Source of the DNA: Verrucomicrobiota bacterium
GTDB taxonomy: Bacteria > Verrucomicrobiota > Verrucomicrobiia > Limisphaerales > AV2
NCBI GenBank assembly: GCA_003219345.1
Contig: QHOP01000417.1
Location: 1-11,735 of the forward strand
Length of the DNA: 11,735 bases
Direction: 5' to 3'
Shown: one piece after another, positions 1 to 6,594 of the stretch
Layout of the letters: the number at the start of each line of letters is the position of its first letter
Position numbering within the stretch: the stretch's first letter is position 1
Notes under the pieces: generated by a model
Told to the model about the DNA's origin: nothing
Database searches by the model: none
The model's input: the letters and a program-made list of their open reading frames with translations, nothing else
Program-made: the position numbers and the translations under genes

Positions 1-2
1 TG

Positions 3-1742
3 AATAGCACAATGGATGGCACGTTTCTGGGTTCGATTGACGAATTGAGCATTTACAACCGCGCCCTGGATGCCTCGGAAATCCAATCCATCTTTGGCGC
101 AGTCAGCGCGGGCAAATGCGCGCCGCCGCCCGTCCTGATAACTCCCAGGGGCGGCTTTTACACCAATTCCATTACCGTCAGCATTTCGTCCACGGACGCG
201 ACCGCGGAGATCCACTTTACTCTGGATGGCAGTGATCCTTCACTGAATTCCCCCGTTTATACAGACGCGTTTGCCATAACGAACACCACCATCGTCGAAG
301 CCCGGTCCTTTGTTGACGGCCTTCCCTTTTCTCCTGTCGCATGTGAAGTCTTCAGAATCTGGAACGCGTCATCCGGTTGCGTATCGCCGCCGGGTCAGGT
401 GAGTTGGTGGCCGGGCGATTGCACCCCGTTGGATCTTCTCGGAGGGAATGACGGCGCAGTTATCGGCAACACGACTTATCAGGCGGGCAACATCGCCGCC
501 GGCTTCAGCTTCGATGGAATTTCGAGCGCGGTGGTCGTGAAGAACGCGCCCAACTTGCAGCTTCAGACCTTCAGCATCGAAGCGTGGATTCAGCGAAGCA
601 GCGCGATCCAGGCGACTTTGACCGGCTCCGCCAGCGGCAATCTGTTCGCCTACGGAACCGGAGGTTACGGGATCGGGATGTACAACGACGGGAGGCTGTA
701 TCTGACCAAAGCCGGTGTCAGCAATGTCGGGTCCTCGATCGCGGTCACGGACACGAATTGGCACCATGTGGCAGTCACAAAATCAGGAACAAACGTGACA
801 TTTTACGTGGATGGCGTCGCAGAAGGGCCCACAAACTACAACACCGTCTTCACCTTTTCCTCCAACGCATCCATCGGAGGGACCGGCGGCACGGCGGCTA
901 CGAGCTTTTACGGCATGATTGATGAGCTGGGTATTTACAACCGCGCCTTGACCACGAATGAAATCCAGGCATTGGTCAGCGCGGGGAGCGGCGGCAAATG
1001 TCCGAACTATCCGCCACTGGTGATTTTTCCTCCCGCTAACCAGAATGTGCCGGTCGGCGGCAGTGCCAGCTTCGCCGTCGCGGCCAGCGGCTGGCGGCCA
1101 CTTTCATATCAATGGCTGTTCCGGGGGAATCCCATTGCGGATGCGACAAACACCCTTCTATCGCTGACGAACGTTCAATTCAGCGCGGCGGGAAGCTACT
1201 CCGTGATCGTCTCAAACTCATACGGTTCGATGACCAGTGGCTCCGCCACTTTGACTGTCAGCGTGCCGCCGTCCATCACTCAGCAGCCTCAGACTCAGAC
1301 GGTCCTTGTCGGTTCTGCAGCTACATTCACCGTCGGCGTGACGGGCACTGCTCCGCTGAGCTACCAATGGAGACGCAACGGCATCAATATCGGCGGCGCG
1401 ACCAGTTCAATTCTGGTGATTAACAATGTGCAGACTCAGAACGCGGGTTCGTACACGGTTCGGATCACCAATGCGGTCGGCTCCGTCACCAGTAATCCTG
1501 CCACTCTGACGGTGGCTTCGGGCCAGTTCTCAGCGGTCATGGTCGGCGCCAACGGGGTTCAGTTGACCGTGCAGGGGGAAGCCGGAGCCAATTACGCCAT
1601 TGATGTTTCTTCGGACTTGAGCGATCCGGCCAATTGGCAGCCCCAGGCGACCCTGTTGAACAACCCGGCCGTCTGGCAGTTCACGGACACGACCGCGCCG
1701 GGTATCAGCCAACGATTCTACCGATTGCGGAAGACCCCTTAA
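3..1742 (+). CDS. Secreted LamG / chitobiase-C-like / Ig-like protein, 5' partial
   Basis: The frame is open to the window edge, so the start lies upstream; residues are numbered from the Met codon at 12. Residues 1-28 are the end of a LamG (concanavalin A-like) domain. About 40-117 resembles a chitobiase/beta-hexosaminidase C-terminal module, with the TLDGSDP stretch at 70-76. About 128-324 is a full LamG domain, with SWWPGD, W250-H251-H252, VDG and a terminal IDELGIYNRAL. About 333-417 and 419-502 are two Ig-like modules, each with a YQW core and an AGSY(S/T)V strand but no Ig cysteines. Residues 505-576 form a beta-rich tail ending in FYRLRKTP, as is common on verrucomicrobial exported proteins. 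The two LamG ends are near copies (IDEL-IYNRAL), which indicates domain duplication. The architecture suggests an extracellular or surface carbohydrate-binding or adhesive protein; no catalytic domain is visible here. The next gene is convergent and repeats follow. Confidence 0.88.
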   Translation, partial: NSTMDGTFLGSIDELSIYNRALDASEIQSIFGAVSAGKCAPPPVLITPRGGFYTNSITVSISSTDATAEIHFTLDGSDPSLNSPVYTDAFAITNTTIVEARSFVDGLPFSPVACEVFRIWNASSGCVSPPGQVSWWPGDCTPLDLLGGNDGAVIGNTTYQAGNIAAGFSFDGISSAVVVKNAPNLQLQTFSIEAWIQRSSAIQATLTGSASGNLFAYGTGGYGIGMYNDGRLYLTKAGVSNVGSSIAVTDTNWHHVAVTKSGTNVTFYVDGVAEGPTNYNTVFTFSSNASIGGTGGTAATSFYGMIDELGIYNRALTTNEIQALVSAGSGGKCPNYPPLVIFPPANQNVPVGGSASFAVAASGWRPLSYQWLFRGNPIADATNTLLSLTNVQFSAAGSYSVIVSNSYGSMTSGSATLTVSVPPSITQQPQTQTVLVGSAATFTVGVTGTAPLSYQWRRNGINIGGATSSILVINNVQTQNAGSYTVRITNAVGSVTSNPATLTVASGQFSAVMVGANGVQLTVQGEAGANYAIDVSSDLSDPANWQPQATLLNNPAVWQFTDTTAPGISQRFYRLRKTP

Positions 1743-1751
1743 CGCGAGGGG

Positions 1752-1809
1752 GAGATTGTCGTGGGAAACCTCCGGCTCTGCCGGAGGACTCGCGAAGCAC
1801 GACAATTTC
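1752..1809. repeat. Nested perfect palindrome just after the LamG gene
   Basis: The outer arms 1755-1763 and 1798-1806 are perfectly complementary over 9 bp and extend to 12 bp (1752-1763 / 1798-1809) with one mismatch. Inside them, 1769-1776 and 1780-1787 form a perfect 8-bp stem around the 3-nt loop TCT. It starts 10 nt after the LamG stop, so the transcript would fold here. No T-run follows, so it is not a standard intrinsic terminator. It could protect the mRNA 3' end or be a small mobile repeat. Confidence 0.6.
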
Positions 1810-1847
1810 TGGAAGGGTCCGAGGCGCTGTGTCGAACGGCCAGCTGA

Positions 1848-2006
1848 TTCCCCTCACCCTGACCCTCTCCCACAGGGAGAGGGAACAGCCGGCGGCAGGT
1901 TTCGGTTGTTCGTGAAGTTCGTCGGGCAGACACCACGCTCGGTAGTACTGAGAGGCAGCGGAGGATTCTCCCTCTCCCCAAGGGAGAGGGCTGGGGTGAG
2001 GGGAAA
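1848..2006. repeat. About 159-bp inverted-repeat element with hairpin ends
   Basis: The two ends, about 1848-1883 and 1970-2006, are imperfect reverse complements of CCCTCACCC...CTCTCCC type, roughly 28 of 34 positions. Each end also contains its own perfect 9-bp hairpin: 1863-1871/1875-1883 (loop ACA) and 1970-1978/1982-1990 (loop CAA). This gives a MITE-like structure with no coding capacity. A degenerate relative of one end is visible around 6745-6783. I recall similar repeats as abundant between genes in verrucomicrobial genomes, but that is from memory and was not searched. Confidence 0.6.
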
Positions 2007-2012
2007 GGTGAC

Positions 2013-2127
2013 GTTCGCTATGCGAACCGCGTTTGCACTTCAGAAGTCTGCTGATCGCCCGAAGGGCCGTATGGCTTTGAGCCATTTATTCTTTCATGCC
2101 TCCGGCTTTGCCGGATTTTCCAAAATC
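2013..2127. repeat. Run of five short palindromes, four with 3-nt loops
   Basis: In order there are 6-bp arms 2013-2018/2022-2027 (loop TAT), 4-bp arms 2057-2060/2064-2067 (loop GAA), 6-bp arms 2071-2076/2080-2085 (loop TTG), 6-bp arms 2101-2106/2110-2115 (loop TTT), and an overlapping 6-bp pair 2114-2119/2122-2127 with a 2-nt loop. The 2101-2115 hairpin repeats the core of the one at 1771-1785 and is followed by TTTT on the plus strand, so it could be a weak terminator for plus-strand transcripts. The stretch lies between convergent genes and contains no credible ORF. Confidence 0.5.
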
Positions 2128-2143
2128 ACCTCCGGCAGTCGGT

Positions 2144-3364
2144 CTAAAACGGGAGCCACTTGAAATCAAAAATCCTCTCCATCATCCAGGTGGCTGCCAG
2201 CAGGGCGATGACCGCCGAGCCGAACCGGAACGTAAGTCTTTGATATACCCAGGAACCGCGCAGACCAAAAGCCAGCGGCAAAAAGGCGGCGACGATGGCC
2301 AGTTGCCCGATCTCGACACCCAGATTGAATCCAATCAAAGCCAAGGCCAGGGTCGGTCGCGCCAGGCCGAGGTCAACCAGCACGTTGGCGAAGCCGAACC
2401 CGTGTACCAGCCCGAAGCAAAAAGCCACGATCCAGCCCCGCTCCCCCAAAACGGGTCGAATATTGTTGAGTGCCGCCAGAATGACCGAAGCGGCAATCGT
2501 GGACTCGACCAGACGGGGCGGGAGCCGAACAATTCCCAGCGTGGCCAGACTCAGCGTGAGGGAGTGCGCCAGGGTGAAAGCGGTGACGATCTTCAGCACG
2601 TTGATCAGCGCTGGCCGAAAATGATCCACCACGCGCCAGCCGTCGGGTCCGCGCTTCAGCACGGATGGCAGCAGCAGCGCCAGTAAAAACAGGATGTGAT
2701 CGAAGCCACTCCAGATGTGCCACACCCCTTCGCGGTTGAAATCCAAAAACTGTCGCCAACGCGACGGGGGGGCCAGCACAAATGTCGGTTTATCCCGGCT
2801 GAACACAGCGGTTTGTTCCTTGCCCATGCCCGTCAATCGAAACAGGCCGTGGTGCTGCGTATCGGTGTCGAAAAATGCGCGGTAATTAATCTCCAGATTC
2901 TGCGGTTTAGTCCCGTTTTCCACCTGCAGGCTCAACACAGCATACCTGCCGTCGCTGAAGTTATCGATCGACAGTTCTGTGACTGTCCACCGCCGTTCAA
3001 CCCCGTCGAGTTTCACGCGCAGTCGCGACAGCGCGTAACGTTCGATCTCCTTTTGTTTCGTTTTGACTTCGACCCAGGAAATGTCGCCGTCGTGGTTGGC
3101 GTCCAGCCCGACGACTTGCTCCAGGTCGATCAATGAAATGTCCCACTGGCTGGTCACGTTCGTGCCGTTCACCGAGACGCTCAAATAACTGCTGCTCCCC
3201 TGATGCGCGCAAACGCTCGCGTTGAAGACGAGCAGAAGCGTCGCAGCGCAACCGATCCATCGGTGCAAATAACCGATAGGCAGGAGCGCGGACCGCCTTG
3301 TCCGCGACTTCCTTGGACTTGATTCGTGCGGACATGGCTGTCCGCGCTCCGATAGGAGGTTCAT
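2144..3364 (-). CDS. HupE/UreJ-family integral membrane protein with an EF-hand-like loop
   Basis: From the ATG at 3364 the product is 406 residues. Residues 36-54 form a signal peptide ending SVCAHQ. Residues 55-200 are an extracytoplasmic beta-rich domain with a textbook EF-hand loop, D88-A-N-H-D-G-D-I-S-W-V-E99, suggesting calcium or structural binding. From residue 214 on there are about six helices carrying the HupE signature: H216-x5-D222-H223, FTLAHSLTL (263-271), HGFGFA (321-326) and FNLGVEIGQL (346-355). HupE/UreJ proteins are linked to nickel or cobalt handling with hydrogenase or urease, but neither enzyme is nearby, so the substrate is unknown. The start is uncertain: codons upstream of about residue 33 come from an inverted repeat (3275-3356), and an in-frame TTG at 3268 would start right at a compact signal peptide. 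The frame stays open up to an ATG at 3520 only by reading through repeats. Confidence 0.8.
   Translation of the reverse strand: MNLLSERGQPCPHESSPRKSRTRRSALLPIGYLHRWIGCAATLLLVFNASVCAHQGSSSYLSVSVNGTNVTSQWDISLIDLEQVVGLDANHDGDISWVEVKTKQKEIERYALSRLRVKLDGVERRWTVTELSIDNFSDGRYAVLSLQVENGTKPQNLEINYRAFFDTDTQHHGLFRLTGMGKEQTAVFSRDKPTFVLAPPSRWRQFLDFNREGVWHIWSGFDHILFLLALLLPSVLKRGPDGWRVVDHFRPALINVLKIVTAFTLAHSLTLSLATLGIVRLPPRLVESTIAASVILAALNNIRPVLGERGWIVAFCFGLVHGFGFANVLVDLGLARPTLALALIGFNLGVEIGQLAIVAAFLPLAFGLRGSWVYQRLTFRFGSAVIALLAATWMMERIFDFKWLPF
3275..3356. mobile_element. MITE-like element with 23-bp terminal inverted repeats and a short direct repeat
   Basis: Arms 3283-3305 and 3328-3350 are reverse complements at 21 of 23 positions. 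Each arm also holds its own 6-bp hairpin, GCGGAC with GTCCGC around a 6-nt loop, at 3288-3305 and 3328-3345. CCGATAGG occurs at 3273-3280 and again at 3349-3356, which looks like a target duplication partly overlapping the right arm. The central 22 bp (3306-3327) cannot encode a transposase, so any movement would be in trans. It sits in the 5' part of the HupE-like reading frame. Confidence 0.6.
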
Positions 3365-3401
3365 GGGAAGCCCGCTTTCGTTTTTCCGCATGCATTGGGA
3401 C

Positions 3402-3501
3402 CATGAACCCACCCCCAACCCCTCCGGAGGAGGGGAGTCAATGTCGGGCACGCCTGCCGAGTTCCCCTCCTGGGAGGGGTTAGGGGTGGGTCGGTTCATG
3501 G
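3402..3501. repeat. About 97-bp dispersed inverted-repeat element, copy 1
   Basis: The ends are imperfect reverse complements: the left end begins CATGAACCCACCCCCAACC and the right end mirrors it as GGGTGGGTCGGTTCATG. A perfect 7-bp pair, CCCCTCC/GGAGGGG, lies inside near the right end. A second copy at 9480-9577 is almost identical, differing by one 1-nt indel and about three substitutions before the right end diverges. It lies upstream of the HupE-like gene and has no coding potential of its own. Any protein reading through it is repeat-derived. Confidence 0.75.
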
Positions 3502-3715
3502 AGAGCCATCTCTGCCGCATCTTGCGCCCTTGAACGCGCGGGTGATGGATTTGTGCCGTTCTTCATCGCACATCGCTGGTTTTGGAGCAAGTTTCTGATA
3601 TCCGACTCAAGTGAAGCTTCCAAGCTTGTCACATGGAATTGTCGCGCGAGTTTTGCCAGACACTCATCTTCAAGTCGATTTTTTTCAGAACACCAGGCGC
3701 CGGCCGCGCCGCCGT
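3502..3715. other. Spacer with no recognised gene
   Basis: This AT-richer spacer lies between the HupE-like gene (minus strand) and the sirtuin (plus strand). I see only short, family-less frames on either strand, the longest credible plus-strand one being 28 codons from 3633. A T-run sits at 3680-3686. Promoters for the two divergent genes should lie somewhere between here and 4135, but no convincing -35/-10 pair was found. Confidence 0.4.
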
Positions 3716-3789
3716 GTAGCAGCCGAGGTAACGAGGCTCAAATTTCTTAGGAAGAAACGAAAAAGTCAGAGCCTCCTCACGTCGGCTGC
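3716..3789. repeat. 74-bp inverted-repeat element (GTAGCAGCCG type)
   Basis: The left arm, about 3716-3739, and the right arm 3769-3789 are imperfect reverse complements; both contain GCAGCCGA...GAGGCTC when read outside-in. The centre carries a further perfect 6-bp hairpin, 3743-3748/3752-3757, with the 3-nt loop AGG. There is no ORF. I recall this as a recurrent intergenic family in Pedosphaera-like genomes, not confirmed here. Confidence 0.55.
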
Positions 3790-3923
3790 AGCTTTTTCGA
3801 CAGGCTGTCAGGGAGGGGTTTTGCGGCGAATTCGGATCGCTAATCGAGCTTTGGGACACAACCCTGGGAAGACACTGGATTGGAACGGGACAAACGGAAC
3901 GGGGGGTGAAAAGGCAGAAAAAA

Positions 3924-3969
3924 GGCGGGGCTTGGTATACACACGGGATTTTTAATACCAACCCCCGCC
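3924..3969. repeat. 15-bp hairpin with a 16-nt loop
   Basis: Arms 3924-3938 and 3955-3969 pair at 14 of 15 positions around the loop 3939-3954. It lies about 165 bp before the sirtuin start. No T-run follows on either strand, so it is not an obvious terminator. It may be one end of another repeat, or a structured 5' leader if transcription of the sirtuin begins upstream. The rest of 3790-4111 shows nothing I recognise. Confidence 0.5.
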
Positions 3970-4135
3970 GTCCTCTCCCAAGAGAAGGACAGTTGATTTC
4001 AGCAAGTTCGTTGCCAGGTCCCCAGCCGGAAAGGCAGGACTTTACAGCAGCCCTGGCCTGGCGCCAGCGTGGTCCGGTTTTGCCTCGTCTTGTTTCATAC
4101 CGATTTGTACGATGTCAGCACGGATGGGACTTAAG

Positions 4136-4912
4136 ATGAATCCGCCAGAAGAACATTTGAACCGGCAGATGGCCGGGGTCGCTTTCCCAATTCCCTCCGG
4201 TTTGGTCCAGGCGCTGCGCAACGCGCGCCATGTCACGGTCCTGACGGGTTCCGGCATTTCGGCGGAGAGCGGCGTGCCGACCTTTCGCGACGCGCAGACC
4301 GGCCTATGGTCGAAATTCAAACCGGAGGAACTCGCCACGCGCGGAGCGTTTCAACGCAATCCCAAACTGGTCTGGGATTGGTATGCCTGGCGTCGCGAAC
4401 TGGTCGCGCAGGCGCAGCCCAACGCCGCTCATCTCGCGCTGGTGGAACTCGAACGGCGCGCATCGGGATTCACGCTCATCACGCAAAACGTCGATGGCCT
4501 GCATCAGCGCGCGGGCAGCCGTGATGTGGTCGAACTCCACGGGAACATCACCCGCGTGAAATGTTTCGAGGAGGGTCTTGTGGTCCCAACCTGGAAGGAG
4601 ACCGATGAAACGCCGCCGCGTTGCCCTCGCTGCGGCGGACGCCTGCGACCGGACGTCGTCTGGTTCGGTGAAATGCTGCCGGCGGATGCCATCGACCGCG
4701 CCTTCGCCGCGAGCCAAGCGTGCAACGTGTTCTTCTCCATCGGCACTTCCACGCTCGTGCATCCCGCCGCCGCACTCCCCTTCGAAGCCCTGCAACATAC
4801 GGCGATGGTCGTTGAAATCAATCCCTGTTCAACACCGCTGACCGCGCGAGCGCATTACGCATTGCGCGGCACCGCTGGAGAGGTATTGCCCGATTTGTTG
4901 CGAATGTTGTGA
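4136..4912 (+). CDS. cobB: Sirtuin, NAD-dependent protein deacylase (SIRT5/CobB-like)
   Basis: This 258-residue Sir2 protein removes acyl groups from lysines using NAD, probably in the cytoplasm. It has TGSGIS (37-42) and FRD (50-52) of the NAD pocket, TQNVDGLH (116-123), the catalytic His135 in ELHG, VVWFGE (174-179), GTS (203-205) and EIN (227-229). Tyr83 and Arg86 form the Y-x-x-R pair that in SIRT5 and E. coli CobB binds succinyl or malonyl lysine, so desuccinylase activity is plausible. The zinc site looks incomplete: Cys143 is followed by FEEG instead of a second Cys, while Cys163 and Cys166 are kept, as in enterobacterial CobB. The start at 4136 is chosen because GGGA (4126-4129) sits 6 nt before it; an in-frame ATG at 4112 has no ribosome site. 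Its stop overlaps a GTG of the next small frame. Targets could include nearby metabolic enzymes, which is speculation. Confidence 0.92.
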   Translation: MNPPEEHLNRQMAGVAFPIPSGLVQALRNARHVTVLTGSGISAESGVPTFRDAQTGLWSKFKPEELATRGAFQRNPKLVWDWYAWRRELVAQAQPNAAHLALVELERRASGFTLITQNVDGLHQRAGSRDVVELHGNITRVKCFEEGLVVPTWKETDETPPRCPRCGGRLRPDVVWFGEMLPADAIDRAFAASQACNVFFSIGTSTLVHPAAALPFEALQHTAMVVEINPCSTPLTARAHYALRGTAGEVLPDLLRML

Positions 4913-5067
4913 AGGCTTTCTGTCGGGCGTTCATTGTGGGCCGGCAAACACTGTTTGACCGGGTGGTTCCGCAGATGAGCAGGACGGCGCATCTGTCCGG
5001 CGTGGTGATCGGCTTTTTGACCACACTGCTGAGCAAACACGGTTTCGCACACGCGGCCCGGTCCTGA
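4909..5067 (+). pseudogene. 52-codon frame resembling the end of a rhomboid protease
   Basis: The frame starts with GTG sharing GTGA with the sirtuin stop, a typical coupled start, and ends with TGA at 5065. The middle reads DRVVPQMSRTAHLSGVVIGFL. Its A-H-L-S-G-x3-G run matches the HxxGxxxG pattern around the catalytic His of the last rhomboid helix, followed by a hydrophobic stretch and a short polar tail. The Ser-bearing part of a rhomboid is absent, and the upstream DNA is sirtuin coding sequence in another frame. It could be a decayed remnant left when the sirtuin region was rearranged, a genuine one-helix small protein, or chance. Family assignment is by eye only. Confidence 0.33.
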
Positions 5068-5136
5068 AAATGACGCGTCGGAATAAATAGTTTTTCACGC
5101 AGCCGGATTCCTGTTACTCGTTGAGCCGAATTCAAC

Positions 5137-6594
5137 ATGCGAACGTATCAGAATTTCATCGGCGGCGAATGGGTGCCGGCCAAATCCGGCCAAACAGTTC
5201 AGCGCTTCAACCCGGCCGACACACGCGAAGTCGTGGCGTCTTATCCGTCGGGCGGGAAAGAGGAGGCGGGCGCGGCGATTGAAGCAGCGAGGAAGGCTTA
5301 CCCCGCCTGGGCCGCGATGACGCCGGTGACGCGCGGTCGAATCCTGAGCAAAGCGTCACACCTCCTCGAGTCGCGCAAGGCCGAGCTGGCCGAACTGCTG
5401 ACGCGCGAGGAGGGCAAGACGCTCGCCGAAAGCGCCGGCGAAGTCCAGCGGGCCATCGACATTTTTCGTTTCTTTGGAGGGCTGAGCTACACGCTCGGCG
5501 GCCAGACCATTCCGCACGATTTGCCGCTGCAATTGCTCTACACGCGGCGCGAGCCTCTTGGAGTCGTGGGTTTGATCACGCCGTGGAATTTTCCCGTCGC
5601 CATTCCGGCGTGGAAAATGGCCCCGGCGCTGGTTTCGGGAAACACCATCGTCATCAAACCGGCAACGCAGGCGCCCGCCATGACGCTCGAATTGGCCAAG
5701 GCGCTGGCCGAGGCGGGATTGCCGAACGGCGTATTGAACGTCGTCGTCGGAGAGGGCCGTGTGGTCGGGGGCGAACTGGCGGCCAATCCAAAAGTCGTTG
5801 CCCTCTCGTTCACCGGCTCGCACGCCGTCGGCAATCAGATTTATCAGCAGTTGGCGCCGCGGATGGCGCGGGCGCAGATGGAAATGGGCGGCAAGAATCC
5901 GACCATTGTGCTGGCTGATGCGGATTTGGACCTGGCCGCGAAGCTGGTCGCCACCGCCGGCTTTGGGCTGACCGGCCAGGCTTGCACGGCCACCAGCCGG
6001 GTCATCGTTGAAAAGAGTGTCGCCGATGCATTCGCTCAAAAGCTCATCGAGCGGGCCAAGGCCATTCAGGTCGGCAACGGGCTGCGCGAAGGCGTGACGA
6101 TGGGACCGGCGGTGAGCAAGCAGCAACTGGCCGTGAATCTCGAATACGTGGACGTCGCCACCGGCGAGGGGGCCAGGGTGCTTTACGGCGGGCAGCGTTT
6201 GACCGAGGGCGACTTCACGCATGGGCATTTCATGCAGCCAACCGTCCTCACAAACGTTTCGCCGAAAATGCGCATTGCGTGCGAGGAGGTGTTCGGACCG
6301 GTCGTCGGCATCATCGAGGTCGAGAATTTTGATGAAGCGATCGCCGTGGCGAACGGCATCGATGTCGGCCTATCCGCCTCCATTGTCACGCGCGACCTTC
6401 GCAAAGCGATGCTTTACACCGAACGCATCGAGGCCGGCGTGGTGAAGGTGAACCAGATTTCAACCGGCCTTGCGTTGCAGGCGCCGTTCGGCGGCGTGAA
6501 AAAATCGAGCACTGATTCGTTTAAGGAACAAGGCGCCGGCGCAATTGACTTCTACACGCGAGTGAAAACGGTGTACCTCGATTATTCAGCGTAG
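5137..6594 (+). CDS. NAD(P)-dependent aldehyde dehydrogenase, probable 2-oxoglutarate semialdehyde dehydrogenase
   Basis: This 485-residue full-length ALDH-superfamily enzyme oxidises an aldehyde to an acid. It shows TPWNFP (148-153, oxyanion Asn151), IVIKPA (171-176, cofactor Lys174), FTGS (225-228), general-base Glu249 in QMEMGGKNP, nucleophile Cys283 in GQACTA, and EEVFGPVV (383-390). The sequence style, NFIGGEWVPA at the start and QISTGLALQAPFGGVKKSS near the end, resembles enzymes acting on 2-oxoglutarate semialdehyde. That substrate is supported by the FAH-family dehydratase-like gene about 300 bp downstream on the same strand, but succinate semialdehyde or a broader range cannot be excluded. 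The ribosome site is weak. A GTTGA/TCAAC inverted repeat (5120-5124/5132-5136) directly abuts the ATG and might be an operator. Confidence 0.93.
   Translation: MRTYQNFIGGEWVPAKSGQTVQRFNPADTREVVASYPSGGKEEAGAAIEAARKAYPAWAAMTPVTRGRILSKASHLLESRKAELAELLTREEGKTLAESAGEVQRAIDIFRFFGGLSYTLGGQTIPHDLPLQLLYTRREPLGVVGLITPWNFPVAIPAWKMAPALVSGNTIVIKPATQAPAMTLELAKALAEAGLPNGVLNVVVGEGRVVGGELAANPKVVALSFTGSHAVGNQIYQQLAPRMARAQMEMGGKNPTIVLADADLDLAAKLVATAGFGLTGQACTATSRVIVEKSVADAFAQKLIERAKAIQVGNGLREGVTMGPAVSKQQLAVNLEYVDVATGEGARVLYGGQRLTEGDFTHGHFMQPTVLTNVSPKMRIACEEVFGPVVGIIEVENFDEAIAVANGIDVGLSASIVTRDLRKAMLYTERIEAGVVKVNQISTGLALQAPFGGVKKSSTDSFKEQGAGAIDFYTRVKTVYLDYSA

Noticed and set aside
1848..2006. CRISPR-like array of repeated CTCTCCC units
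   Set aside because: There are only two units in inverted orientation, with no regular direct repeats or spacers and no cas genes.
1739..2163. Several frames of 80-135 codons in both strands after the LamG gene
   Set aside because: All are translations of the palindromic repeats (HPDPLPQGEG / SLSPRERAGVRG type), which give open frames by composition.
2096..2686. 196-codon plus-strand frame opposite the HupE-like gene
   Set aside because: Its composition is Gln/Arg/Pro-rich without family resemblance; it is a shadow of the minus-strand gene, which has clear motifs.
3365..3520. Further N-terminal extension of the HupE-like frame to the ATG at 3520
   Set aside because: These codons are the 97-bp dispersed repeat (PTPNPSQEG-type reading), not protein-like sequence.
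3629..3961. 110-codon minus-strand frame and overlapping plus-strand frame in the spacer
   Set aside because: It reads through the inverted-repeat element at 3716-3789 and has no start or ribosome site or family likeness.
5356..6228. 290-codon minus-strand frame inside the aldehyde dehydrogenase
   Set aside because: It is fully covered by a gene with all catalytic residues; the antisense frame is a high-GC shadow.
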